A stretch of 64,000 nt of DNA from Chondrilla cf. caribensis (taxonomy: Eukaryota > Porifera > Demospongiae > Chondrillida > Chondrillidae). The position numbers and the translations under genes are program-made. Within the stretch, counting starts at the first letter, position 1. The number at the start of each line of letters is the position of its first letter. Below the pieces are notes generated by a model. It searched no databases. It saw only the letters and a list, made by a program, of their open reading frames with translations, and had not been told where the DNA came from. Below are positions 46,642 through 56,513 of this stretch, piece by piece. Location: positions 4,280,612-4,344,611 of the forward strand of contig OZ026569.1 in assembly GCA_964020155.1 (NCBI GenBank). The letters run 5' to 3'.

Positions 46642-48764
46642 TACAGTGTTGTGGTGATGGTAATTGGTATTTCTAATTGGCTGGAATTAATTATAGATTT
46701 CTAGTCAACTGACATTTTTAGCTGGAGTAATATGTGATTGTAGTTGGTATACTTGCACCTGGTCTACACCTAGTAGCACACACCTGGTGTACACCTAGTA
46801 GCACACACCTGGTGTACACCTAGTAGCACACACCTGGTGTACACCTAGTAGCACACACCTGGTGTACACCTAGTAGCACATACCTGGCGTACACCTAGTA
46901 GCACACACCTGGTGTACACCTAGTAGCATACACCTGGTGTACACCTAGTAGCACATACCTGGCGTACACCTAGTAGCACACACCTGGTCTACACCTAGTA
47001 GCATACACCTGGCGTACACCCAGTAGCACACACCTGGTGTACAACTAGTAGCACACACCTGGTGTACACCTAGTAGCACACACCTGGTCTACACCTAGTA
47101 GCACACACCTGGCGTACACCTAGTAGCACACACCTGGTGTACACCTAGTAGTATACACCTGGTGTACACCTAGTAGCATACACCTGGTGTACACCTAATA
47201 GCACACACCTGGTGTACACCTAGTAGCATACACCTGGCGTACACCTAGTAGCACACACCTGGCGTACACCTAGTAGCACACACCTGGTGTACACCTAGTA
47301 GCACACACCTGGTGTACACCTAGTAGCATACACCTGGCGTACACCTAGTAGCATACACCTGGTGTACACCTAGTAGCACACACCTGGTGTACACCTAGTA
47401 GCATACACCTGGTGTACACCTAGTAGCATACACCTGGTGTACACCTAGTAGCACACACCTGGCGTACACCCAGTAGCACACACCTGGTGTACACCTAGTA
47501 GTATACACCTGGTGTACACCTAGTAGCATACACCTGGTGTACACCTAATAGCACACACCTGGTGTACACCTAGTAGCATACACCTGGCGTACACCTAGTA
47601 GCACACACCTGGCGTACACCTAGTAGCACACACCTGGTGTACACCTAGTAGCACACACCTGGTGTACACCTAGTAGCACACACCTGGTGTACACCTAGTA
47701 GCATACACCTGGGGTACACCTAGTAGCACACACCTGGTGTACACCTATGATATACACCTAGTTGTATACACCTGGTGTAAACTATACAATGTTATTTTCA
47801 ACAGTTTATTAAATATGTCCATATGGTTATACTCTCAGGAAGATCCAGATAATGAAAAGCTAAAATTTGACTGGCAGAGATCTGACAGAGCTCCTCCAAG
47901 AGAAGAGTAAGAGAGCACAGTTATACTGGTACCTCCATTACTGGCCTGTCTGTGATATCTGTGCTGTTTGTGAGGCTGTCCTGTGATATCTGTGCTGTTT
48001 GTGAGGCTGTCCTGTGATATCTGTGCTGTTTGTGAGGCTGTCCTGTGATATCTGTGCTGTGGTTTGTCCTTTCCCCAGATACGCTAAGTCCTTGGATATT
48101 CAAGACAAGCCGTTTGGTGTTGAAGTACGAAATGTCAAATGCTTCAAGTGTGGCAAATGGGGTCACATCAATACTGACAGAATTGTGGGTTCACACACAC
48201 TGCACACAGACCACAGCATAAGACACGGCAGAGTCATATATTCACTTCCAACCGTCCATCCAGTGTCCAATGTATGGGCAGAGCAAATCTCAAGAGGATC
48301 TTGAATCCAGTAAGTCAGCTACAAGGATCCTCCCTCTTCAGTTATTTCAGAATTGACCAGTACTGTTTCTCTTTTGTTGATAGCTCTACCAAAGACAAGC
48401 CTAGCTGACCTAGACACAGCTGAGGATGGTTTCATATTCAAACAGTGTGTGCGTAATAGAGTCATAGACGCAGGAGCCTCAAATCAGGTAGCAAGTGCTT
48501 TTGTTGTGGTTAACATGCTTCCAAGAGTTTTGCTACTCTGCACTTTCAGCAAATCATTGGTAGCGACGAGGAAGAGGATGTAGGACAGCAGATATTGGAC
48601 CAGCTTTCAGACAGAGACAAACGCAAGCTACTGAAGTACACAATCACTGCTCCATGCTAAAATATCAACTTGATTTGATTGTGATTACTCTTCACTTGAT
48701 ATGTCCCATCAGGAAAATTAAGAAAATAGAAAAAAGGCACAAGAGAAAGAAAAGAAAGAAGTGA
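46200..48764 (+). CDS. CIR1: CIR1, CBF1/RBPJ-interacting corepressor
   Basis: CIR1 links the Notch effector RBPJ to histone deacetylase complexes and is also found with splicing factors. Exons: [112 protein letters not shown] followed by a zinc knuckle ([14 protein letters not shown] then CPMYGQS across an intron). Acidic [20 protein letters not shown] follows, then the basic end [16 protein letters not shown] with TGA at 48762-48764. Human CIR1 has the same order (KKDFHP..., [29 protein letters not shown]) but a much longer RS-rich C-terminus; here the protein stops at the KIEKR-type basic stretch. Confident. Confidence 0.92.
46582..46639 (+). repeat. (GT)n exactly at a CIR1 donor
   Basis: The exon ends GATAAGGAAGGGAAG and the intron begins GTGTGTGTGT, pure for about 56 bp. 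Confidence 0.97.
46745..47775 (+). repeat. 25-bp minisatellite of about 40 copies, CIR1 intron
   Basis: Unit ACACCTGGTGTACACCTAGT plus AGCAC, with variants GGCGTACACC, CTAATAG and AGTATAC. A block of variants around 47110-47300 recurs at about 47460-47650, an offset of 350 bp (14 units), showing a higher-order duplication. Confidence 0.97.
47945..48062 (+). repeat. 31-bp repeat, CIR1 intron
   Basis: Three to four copies of GTGATATCTGTGCTGTTTGT plus GAGGCTGTCCT. Confidence 0.95.
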
Positions 48765-49127
48765 TTACTACTGACAATTCTAGATCTACATACATATCCA
48801 AATATTTTTTGATTGTCATTGCATCTCTACTGTACATAGACAATAGCTAGTCTGTGAAGAGAATTGCATGCTGGTCCATTTTATTCAAAATATATTGTCA
48901 ATTATTTGATTTCTTGTGGTATAATTCATGTACATTGCACGGAACAACCAATAATATAGGATGTTGGCTGGACCTCAACCACGTGTGGTACAACATGCTT
49001 GCATGGCTGCATTCGTAAGTTCACCATCAATTGCACTAAATCAATAGTTTACAATGCCATGATCATAGCTAACTCTGGTTGCATGCGTGCAAGATTAGGT
49101 AGTGCTAAATAAAAACGAATACGTAGT
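48765..49127. other. Convergent CIR1 / EHD 3' region
   Basis: 363 bp of AT-rich sequence. AATAAA on + near 49109 could end CIR1. TTTATT at 48880-48885 (AATAAA on -) could end EHD. Used together, the two 3' UTRs would overlap by about 230 bp. Confidence 0.5.
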
Positions 49128-50873
49128 TCAGTTCAAATAGGATCCGAGATCCCCGTCATTTCCGTACTCGGACAATCTACTGGTCCCCGAGTGATGAGAG
49201 TCCTCCCTGCTTCGCTGCCCTGGGAGGGTTGGCTCATACTGGGAGAGTGACTCACGAGAGTACAAGTTGCGTTTGGAAGGAGGGATGAGGTTCTGGGGCA
49301 ATTCCTCAGGGAGGTCGTGACCTTTGATTTTGAGATCAATCAGAAACATACAAACTGCAAACTCGTCGCCATCCAACATTCCATCCTTGTCGATATCTGA
49401 GAGATTCCACACCCTACGCAGAACAGAATTTGGCAGTTTGGACTTCAGCATTTCTTCCCTCGCTGCAGCTCCAGATATCTTCCCTTTTGGATTGGGATTC
49501 AGACTGTGGAATAAAGTATCGTACTTTGGTAGGTCGGAGCTGATAGCCCAGCCGTCCTGGTCACCAACTGCTGACAGGTGATAGTCCTTAGAGAAGGGGT
49601 CCAGTCCTCCATCGTCGATGCTGGTATTGCCAAACACGCCCCCCTTGATACGAACATCTTTAACCAGCTCCTCTTCCTTGGGGAGCAATTCCATCAGCCT
49701 GAGGATATCGCCTGAGAGCATCTTCTCCACATTGTCCAGCATCACCTGGTTCAGCTTCTGAAAGCGAGTGAAGTCGTAGTCGACAAGCAGGGACTGCATT
49801 CGCCTGACATTGGGGAAGTCCCCTACAGGAATGGTATGCTTCCTGTGAAGAGTGTTGAAGATGTTTGGTAAATCCGCTATCAGTTGTTCCTTCTTGGACT
49901 GCTTGTAGAACAAGGAGGGCATTTCGCTGCGGAGATGGGACAGGATTATGGCGTGCACCTTGGCGAGCTTAGCCCTTTTGATCAATTCATTGATCTTCCT
50001 CACCGCTGCAGTTCTCGGAAGACTCTGAAAGTCAGCAAATAGGTCTTCTTGCTCAGCCTCGAACAGTCGTCTGTTTTCATCATTCTGCAGCGGTCGGTCC
50101 CAAAATGACCCAATGTAGACCCTCACAACTTCAGGGGTGCCCATAATCTTGCCAAGGGACCACATGAGTGCACCATAGACCCTCATCAGCTGCTGTGTGG
50201 AGATCATGTCTGCCTTGTTGAGGACTATGCGGATCTTATCCGGATTCTTCTTGATCATGTCGATGACACGGCGAAACTCATCGGATATGTCCAGCTTATG
50301 GGCATCAAACAGAAGAACTATTCGATCAGCTCTGTCTGCAAACCATTCCATCACGGTTTCAAAACTGTACCCTCTCTGAAGACGCTGCTTTTCTCCAGAG
50401 AGTATACCAGGAGTGTCCACTAGTGTGATGCTCTCCAACACTGGTGAGGGGAGGACGGATGCCTCAAAACGTTGCAGAAATGCGCTCCCAAATTGCTGCA
50501 GTGCTCTGAACTGTTTGGAGGGGTCATGAGCGAGTGCGTTACCGGGCGTACTCTGCTCGTTTGGACCGTGCATGACAGCAACAAACCTGTCTGTGGTTGG
50601 TTCGGGACCGATCCTGATACCTGGAAAATCTCGTTCCAAAAGATAACGTATGAAAGTGGTCTTCCCCGTTGAATATTGCCCTATTAGCAAAACCATGGGT
50701 TTGGCGTCGAAGTCTCCATCGCTCAGGTACGGCGAATGAAACTGTCCGAACTGGAATGCTTCTTCTAATGGAAGTAAGTTACGCTTGTACGTCTTTTTTA
50801 TTCCGTCGACGACGCTACTGAAGACGTCCGCGGGCTTCGTTCGACTTTCATCTCCTTTCAACCAAGAGAACAT
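49128..50873 (-). CDS. EHD: EH-domain-containing protein (EHD), intronless
   Basis: A single open exon of 581 codons. EHD proteins are dynamin-like ATPases that tubulate membranes in endocytic recycling. N-terminal helix MFSWLKGDESRTKPADVFSS; P-loop GQYSTGKTTFIRYLL; switch TTDRFVAVMHG; DTPGILSGEKQ; NKADMISTQQLMRVYGALMW; helical region; C-terminal EH domain GWAISSDLPKYDTLFHSLNP with an EF-hand loop DIDKDGMLDGDE and the conserved VWNLSD pocket tryptophan. A Ser-rich tail of about 45 residues follows the EH domain, longer than in human EHDs. Every other long gene here is split by introns, so the intron-free structure is unusual. Start 100 bp from the divergent TUBG1 start. Confidence 0.97.
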   Translation of the reverse strand: MFSWLKGDESRTKPADVFSSVVDGIKKTYKRNLLPLEEAFQFGQFHSPYLSDGDFDAKPMVLLIGQYSTGKTTFIRYLLERDFPGIRIGPEPTTDRFVAVMHGPNEQSTPGNALAHDPSKQFRALQQFGSAFLQRFEASVLPSPVLESITLVDTPGILSGEKQRLQRGYSFETVMEWFADRADRIVLLFDAHKLDISDEFRRVIDMIKKNPDKIRIVLNKADMISTQQLMRVYGALMWSLGKIMGTPEVVRVYIGSFWDRPLQNDENRRLFEAEQEDLFADFQSLPRTAAVRKINELIKRAKLAKVHAIILSHLRSEMPSLFYKQSKKEQLIADLPNIFNTLHRKHTIPVGDFPNVRRMQSLLVDYDFTRFQKLNQVMLDNVEKMLSGDILRLMELLPKEEELVKDVRIKGGVFGNTSIDDGGLDPFSKDYHLSAVGDQDGWAISSDLPKYDTLFHSLNPNPKGKISGAAAREEMLKSKLPNSVLRRVWNLSDIDKDGMLDGDEFAVCMFLIDLKIKGHDLPEELPQNLIPPSKRNLYSRESLSQYEPTLPGQRSREDSHHSGTSRLSEYGNDGDLGSYLN

Positions 50874-50973
50874 TGTGCCTACTCCCAGTAGGATACCCCT
50901 GCTATTAGTTTTGTGGGCGTGGTCGGAGCTTAGCTAGCTTGGCGGTCCTCGGCGGTCGGTTCAGAGCAGGGAG
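50874..50973. promoter_or_regulatory. Bidirectional promoter, EHD / TUBG1
   Basis: 100 bp between divergent starts, with a GC/CACCC-like GTGGGCGTGGTC and a short direct repeat GGCGGTC (two copies). No TATA box. Confidence 0.5.
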
Positions 50974-53463
50974 ATGCCTCGAGAGATCATCACGATCCAA
51001 CTAGGACAATGCGGGAATCAAAGTCAGCTCTACTTGAGCTGTCGATGGTAGAGCGTCACTTTGTGTCTTTGTCTTCTTGTTGCAGTTGGAATGGAGTTCT
51101 GGAAGCAGCTGTGTGCTGAGCATGGGATCAGTCCTGAAGGAATTTTGGAAGACTTTGCTACTAAAGGAGGGGACAGAAAGGATGTGTTCTTTTATCAAGT
51201 AATGGTTTCTTGTTCTGTTGGGAAGTGTTTTTTTATGTGTTTCTTGTCTGATAGGCGGACGACGAGCATTACATCCCCAGAGCCGTTCTCCTGGACCTGG
51301 AACCTAGAGTATGTACATGTGTGTTGTGTACAGATGTACGTGTGTGTTGTGTACAGATGTACATGTGTGTTGTGTACAGATGTACGTGTGTGTTACATAG
51401 ATAGATATTTTAACCAGAAAACCCCCATCAGCCAGAGAGGCTGCTCCACCAAAACACAGAAAAACTAACATAACTGAATTATATATATTATATATAAAGT
51501 AAACCTAAATTTACACACCGGATTGGAAAATAAATTTACTACAACAGAGAATCAGTGTGTGTGCATGTGTTGGCCAATTAATTGTTTATGGTTTGCTGGT
51601 GTGTGTGCTTGTGTAGGTCATTCACGGGATCCTGAACTCACCATATGCTAAACTGTACAATCCAGAGAACATCTACATGTCCGAGCATGGAGGAGGAGCC
51701 GGCAACAACTGGGCAAGTGGGTACTCTCAAGCCGAGAAGTTACAAGAAAAGATTTTTGACATTATTGACCGTGAAGCAGACAACAGTGATAGTCTGGAGG
51801 TATGGTCTGTGTTGTCTGGAGGTATGGTTTGTGTTGTCTGGAGGTCTGGTCTGTGTTGTCTGGAGGTATGGTCTGTGTTGTCTGGAGGTCTGGTCTGTGT
51901 TGTCTGGAGGTATGGTCTGTGTTGTCTGGAGGTATGGTCTGTGTTGTCTGGAGGTCTGGTCTGTGTTGTCTGGAGGTATGGTCTGTGTTGTCTGGAGGTA
52001 TGGATGTGTTGTCTGGAGGTATGGTCTGTGTTGTCTGGAGGTATGGTCTGTGTTGTCTGGAGGTATGGATGTGTTGTCTGGAGGTCTGGTCTGTGTTGTC
52101 TGGAGGTAAAGTCTGTGTTGTCTGGAAGTATGATATGGTTGTCTGGAGGTATGGTCTGGTTGTCTGGAGGTATGATATGGTTGTCTGGAGGTATGGTCTG
52201 GTTGTCTGGAGGTATGGTCTGGTTGTCTGGAGGTATGGTCTGTGTTGTCTGGAGGTATGATATGGTTGTCTGGAAGTATGATATGGTTGTCTGGAGGTAT
52301 GGTCTGGTTGTCTGGAGGTATGATATGGTTGTCTGGAGGTATGGTCTGGTTGTCTGGAGGTATGGTCTGGTTGTCTGGAGGTATGGTCTGGTTGTCTGGA
52401 GGTATGATATGGTTGTCTGGAGGTATGGTCTGTGTTGTCTGGAGGTATGATATGGTTGTCTGGAAGTATGATATGGTTGTCTGGAGGTATGGTCTGGTTG
52501 TCTGGAGGTATGGTCTGGTTGTCTGGAGGTATGATATGGTTGTCTGGAGGTATGGTCTGGTTGTCTGGAGGTATGGTCTGGTTGTCTGGAGGTATGGTCT
52601 GGTTGTCTGGAGGTATGATATGGTTGTCTGGAGGTATGGTCTGTGTTGTCTGGAGGTATGATATGGTTGTCTGGAGGTATGATATGGTTGTCTGGAGGTA
52701 TGGTCTGGTTGTCTGGAGGTATGGTCTGGTTGTCTGGAGGTATAATTTGTGTTGTCTGAATGTACTGTGGTCTGTACTGGGGTGTTTTGGATAAGTATAT
52801 GTAACATTGCTTAGGGTTTTGTTCTGAGTCATTCAATAGCAGGAGGAACTGGATCTGGAATGGGATCTTGTCTGTTGGAGAAGCTGAATGACAGGTACGT
52901 TGTACACCTTGGAGCTGGTGAGGTGGAGCCAGAATGACTGTCGCGGTTATACTGTAGGTACCCGAAGAAGTTAATACAGACATATTCTGTGTTCCCTAAC
53001 CTTGATGAGAAGGACGGCATTAGTGACGTGGTGGTGCAGCCGTATAACTCCATTCTCACCATGAAGAGATTGACTCTGAACGCAGACTGTGTTGTGAGTA
53101 CCGCACTGACTATTCCCATGTGGTGTGTTGCTGAGATCTAGTCCTCCCTCCACCAAGGTTGTCCTCGATAACACTGCCATGTACAGGATTGCTGCCGAAC
53201 GACTACATATCGCTAATCCTTCCTTTACACAAATAAACCAACTTGTGAGTGTATATTCGTATCAAGGGCTGTAACTTACCTGGGTAACTCCATGTGTATG
53301 TGTATATGTGTGCAGGTATCTACCATCATGGCCACCAGCACGGCGACACTCAGATACCCCGGATACATGAATAATGACCTCATTGGACTGATTGCCTCTC
53401 TGATACCCACCCCCAGGCTCCATTTTTTGATGACAGGATATACCCCTTTAACCACTGAGAGTC

Positions 53464-53519
<56 letters not shown>

Positions 53520-54541
53520 GTGTGTGTTTGTGTGTGTGTGTTCGAAATAGAGTGTAGTACAGTGAAACCTCTCTAATCCGACACTCATTGGGACCTGAGA
53601 ATAATGTTGGATTAGGAGGTTGTTGGATTATGGAGTGCCTCTTTCCATACTTATGTATGGTGACTGTACCTCACACAATGGTCGGATTAGAGAGAATGTT
53701 GGATTATAGAGGTGTCGGATTAGGGAGGTTTCACTGTATATATAATATGTGTTAGGTGGCTAGTATTCAGAAGACTACAGTGCTAGATGTGATGAGGCGT
53801 CTTTTGCAACCAAGTAATGTGATGGTGTCCACACCTCGAGACAGAGCACTCAACCACTGCTACATATCCATCCTGAACATCATCCAGGGGGAGGTGGACC
53901 CCACCCAGGTGAGGGACATGCCGAGGGTATTCCCCAGCTTGCCCTGTTCTTCAGTTCCTGGCTTCCTGACAGGTACACAAGAGTTTGTTGAGGATACGAG
54001 AGAGGAACCTAGCTCAGTTCATCCCGTGGGGTCCTGCCAGCATACAGGTTGGTGTAACCAGGAGGTTCACAGTGTGTCCAGGCTGTCCCTACTGACCCCA
54101 TGCAGGTGGCACTGTCCAGAAAATCTCCTTACATCCCAACATCACATAGAGTCAGTGGGCTGATGCTAGCCAACCACACCAGTATATCATCTGTGGGTTT
54201 GGTCATTAGCTGCTGCTGTGTGTGATGGCTCTGCTAACTTGTAACTACTTGTACACTTCATCTCCAGTTGTTTGAAAGAACAGCCAAACAGTACGACAAA
54301 CTTCGCAAGCGACAAGCATTCTTGGATCAGTTCAAAAAAGAAGCAATGTTTAAAGACGACTTATCTGAGCTGGACAAATCCCGGTAATGTGGTTTTGATT
54401 AGTTAGTGACCTCCACTTCACTGCACGTTCTGACCGACTTTGTGCCCCAGTGAGGTTGTCCAAGAACTGGTTGACGAATACGAAGCATCAACAAAACCAG
54501 AGTATATTCAGTGGGGGACCTCCAAAGGAAGGCAAGAATAG
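50974..54541 (+). CDS. TUBG1: Gamma-tubulin
   Basis: Core of the gamma-tubulin ring complex that nucleates microtubules at centrosomes. Exon 1 is [16 protein letters not shown]; then [68 protein letters not shown], then [20 protein letters not shown] with the tubulin GTP-binding G-box GGTGSG. Further exons: [120 protein letters not shown], ending SKGRQE with TAG at 54539-54541. Sequence follows human TUBG1 throughout. The intron after DSLE is filled by the donor-carrying minisatellite. A MITE lies in another intron. Confidence 0.97.
51313..51395 (+). repeat. 23-24 bp repeat starting at a TUBG1 donor
   Basis: Three to four copies of GTACATGTGTGTTGTGTACA plus GAT, beginning at the donor (GTATGTACATG) after exon ...LLDLEPR. 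Confidence 0.9.
51799..52755 (+). repeat. 21/22-bp minisatellite containing the TUBG1 exon end and donor, about 44 copies
   Basis: The exon ends AGTGATAGTCTGGAG and the donor is GTATGG. Every following unit repeats TGTCTGGAG-GTATGG (full unit GTATGGTCTGTGTTGTCTGG plus AG, 22 bp). From about 52130 units are 21 bp (GTATGGTCTGGTTGTCTGGA plus G, or with GTATGATATGG). A 190 bp block near 52240 recurs near 52430. The real acceptor follows at about 52814, before GFVLSHS. Open frames on both strands come from the 21-bp unit. Confidence 0.97.
53466..53541 (+). repeat. (GT)n exactly at a TUBG1 donor
   Basis: The exon ends CCACTGAGAGTCAG and the intron begins GTGTGTGTGTGT. Confidence 0.97.
53560..53736. 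mobile_element. pogo/Tigger-like MITE in a TUBG1 intron
   Basis: A 177 bp element with terminal inverted repeats CAGTGAAACCTCTCTAATCC (left) and, reverse-complemented, CAGTGAAACCTCCCTAATCC (right). About 26 of 27 terminal bases match (continuing GACAC). It is flanked by TA on both sides (53558-53559 and 53737-53738), the Tc1/mariner-pogo target duplication. The interior has more GGATTA/TTGGATTA motifs and no ORF. The CAGTnnAACCTC start is typical of pogo/Tigger termini as I recall them. Confidence 0.85.
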
Positions 54542-54995
54542 CCATTGATTTACTCAATAACATTTTATCTGTTTTGGATTTTACCTTTTGTTCAATTAAT
54601 CCGCATGCAATTAAACCAATTTATTACATTGAATATTGTGAATGGTGAAATGTTCCAGCAACATTCTAGCCTACAGGATGAAATATCACTGCAAAATTTT
54701 GACCTAGGACAATTTCGGATAGTCAATTTTTGCCAGGACAGTACGTACATTATACCATAGACGCTCTAAACTACGTAGTTTAGAGTGTCTATGATTATAC
54801 GTAGCATGGCGGAGGGCGTTTAATTTGGAAACGCCGGTGGTTAATACTACTCGCCCATCCACGTGCGACCGTTCTAAGAAGATAGGTTTGTACAGATAAA
54901 TCCTTCGATCTTTTCCTTTACAGGTTACTAAATCGAATAGCAAGGAAAAGAATCATTTGTGATACGTTTATTTCGACCCTGCTTGTAAGGAGAGG
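54542..54995 (+). other. TUBG1-RPL27 intergenic region
   Basis: 454 bp: AT-rich TUBG1 3' end, a 38-bp palindrome at 54756-54793, then the RPL27 promoter and 5' UTR with a pyrimidine-rich CTTTTCCTTTACAG shortly before the start. Confidence 0.6.
54756..54793. repeat. 38-bp near-perfect palindrome
   Basis: Two 19-nt arms (CATAGACGCTCTAAACTAC and its complement) with no spacer and one mismatch (a G:T pair in RNA). Confidence 0.9.
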
Positions 54996-55534
54996 ATGGG
55001 GAAGTTCTTAAAGTCTGGGAAAGTCGTCATCGTCTTAGCAGGGAGATACGCCGGTAAGAAGGCTGTAATTGTGAAGAACTACGATGATGGGAGCAACGAC
55101 AGACAATATGGACATGCGTTAGTAGCAGGAGTAGAAAAATACCCATTAAAGGTCACGAGGAAGATGGGGAAAAAGAGAATGATGAAAAGATCTCGTATTA
55201 AGCCTTTCATCAAAGTTGTCAACTATAACCATATAATGCCAACAAGGTAATGTAAGGCGAATAACTCCACCAGTTGGACGAGTGCTTAGTGTTCCATTCC
55301 CTCCACCAGGTACACTGTGGATATGAACTTCGATAAGAAAACTGTCAATAAAGAATCTGTGAAGGATGCTGGTTTGAGGAGGAAGGCCAGAAGTCATGTT
55401 AAAACAGCTCTCCAGGAAAGGTGTGTGCTCTTAGACATGCTCATCGTGGTGTGGTCATGTAACATGTCGGTTCCAATGTCTTTAGGTACAAGAGTGGAAG
55501 AAATCGCTGGTTCTTCACTAAACTAAGATTTTGA
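54996..55534 (+). CDS. RPL27: 60S ribosomal protein L27 (eL27)
   Basis: Three coding exons: [20 protein letters not shown] through [12 protein letters not shown] (54996-55249); [20 protein letters not shown] through VKTALQER; and [15 protein letters not shown] with TGA at 55532-55534. The N-terminal KOW motif ([19 protein letters not shown]) and the C-terminal [10 protein letters not shown] are diagnostic. Introns are only about 60-70 nt. No snoRNA boxes found in them. Confidence 0.97.
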
Positions 55535-55672
55535 ATTTGTGTATTGTTCAATGATATGAGGATTGTTTTTTGTTGATAATTTCATTGTAACGATTATGTC
55601 TGATGTACTCGACTTTACATAAAATATATGCTTTCTGATAATAGTATTGATATATACCCTGTCTATACACAA

Positions 55673-55678
55673 AATAAA
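55673..55678 (+). terminator. AATAAA poly(A) signal, RPL27
   Basis: First canonical signal after the RPL27 stop (139 nt). It lies 61 bp from the opposing GTF2A2 signal, so the two 3' ends nearly meet. Confidence 0.6.
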
Positions 55679-55738
55679 ACATGCAATAGATTATATTGAT
55701 TTTATATCTACGTACATTAACATTAATTGATGTCGGCA

Positions 55739-55744
55739 TTTATT
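55739..55744 (-). terminator. AATAAA poly(A) signal, GTF2A2 (possibly shared with COX16)
   Basis: TTTATT on +, 68 bp after the GTF2A2 stop. No AATAAA or ATTAAA on - lies between the COX16 stop and the GTF2A2 stop, so this may serve both genes. Confidence 0.6.
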
Positions 55745-55811
55745 CAATGTTTATGATTAGTATCTTGAAAAGCGTAGAGATGTTAAACATAACACACAAG
55801 ATAGTTCTGTG

Positions 55812-56144
55812 TTAATCCCTTAATCCAGACACTGATGCTTCCTTGGCATCGCAGGCCACAATCCTCAGCTTACTGGTGTGAAGTGTGTCGGAGCTGTCCT
55901 TGAAGTCAACCTCGCTCACAATGCAGTTCCATACATTGTCACAGAACCGGTATGTTGTCAATTTTCCTTTGAAAGTCATTTTGGTCTTCATGCTCTTTTC
56001 AAAGGCACTATGCATGCTTTTATCAAACTGCAGAAGAATTTTAGAGCCCATGGTGGGCGGTATCTGCTGACATTGGATCATGTAGTCAATGGTATCCTGC
56101 AGAGTGCGACCCAGAGTTGTCTCTCTGTAGATCCTGTAGCTCAT
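55812..56144 (-). CDS. GTF2A2: TFIIA gamma subunit (TFIIA small chain), intronless
   Basis: A 110-residue protein in one exon: MSYRIYRETTLGRTLQDTID, SKILLQFDKSMHSAFEKSMK, LTTYRFCDNVWNCIVSEVDF, LRIVACDAKEA. Human TFIIA-gamma has the same blocks (YRNTTLGNSLQESLDELI, QVLLQFDKAINAAL, TYRFCDNVWTFVLNDVEF, KIVACDGK). It stabilises TBP on promoters. The start codon lies only 11 nt after the COX16 stop on the same strand. Confidence 0.96.
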   Translation of the reverse strand: MSYRIYRETTLGRTLQDTIDYMIQCQQIPPTMGSKILLQFDKSMHSAFEKSMKTKMTFKGKLTTYRFCDNVWNCIVSEVDFKDSSDTLHTSKLRIVACDAKEASVSGLRD

Positions 56145-56155
56145 TGTTTGCTATC

Positions 56156-56467
56156 TTAAGTGGTAGTAGGGGGTGTCTCCCAAGGTCGAGGGCCTCTTTT
56201 ATTCTCCCAACTGTCGATATCGATCTTCTTTTGTATTTGAACGAACTCCTCTCCAACATGAACTTTATCAACTTTCTTTTGGTACTTTAGTGTCTCTTCA
56301 GCAGTGAGTAGGCGATTTTTTTCGTCTCTTTTCTTCACACGGATTGCAGTTATTTCAGACAATCCAAAAGATCCGACCACAATGAACAGAAGGAAGGGAA
56401 TTCCAAATGAGACGAATCTATTCCTTTTCAGTACATGCCACATAACAGTTAGGGACCGAGTACCCAT
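56156..56467 (-). CDS. COX16: COX16, cytochrome c oxidase assembly protein, intronless
   Basis: A 103-residue mitochondrial inner-membrane protein needed for complex IV assembly. A single transmembrane segment (FVSFGIPFLLFIVVGSFGL) follows a short basic N-terminus (MWHVLKRNR). The end SWENKRGPRPWETPP matches the family signature (DWKNIRGPRPWEDP). The first Met is at 56467; a second (56443, MWHVLKR) aligns better with human COX16 and may be the true start. TAA is at 56156-56158. Confidence 0.93.
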   Translation of the reverse strand: MGTRSLTVMWHVLKRNRFVSFGIPFLLFIVVGSFGLSEITAIRVKKRDEKNRLLTAEETLKYQKKVDKVHVGEEFVQIQKKIDIDSWENKRGPRPWETPPTTT

Positions 56468-56513
56468 TAAACGCCCGTGGGCTAGGATTGCACCGTTGTC
56501 CGAACGTCATAAA
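56468..56513. promoter_or_regulatory. Minimal bidirectional promoter, COX16 / SF3B1
   Basis: Only 46 bp between divergent start codons (70 if COX16 starts at its second Met). SF3B1 begins in AAAATGGCGGCGAG, the YY1/TISU-type context, with CGTCAT just before. Transcription start sites must lie almost at the start codons or inside the opposite gene. Confidence 0.6.

Noticed and set aside
51677..52983. Several ORFs of 120-418 codons on both strands, rich in [10 protein letters not shown] or DHTSRQP repeats
   Set aside because: They lie in the TUBG1 intron array. The 21-bp unit keeps every frame open, and conserved gamma-tubulin exons flank it on both sides.
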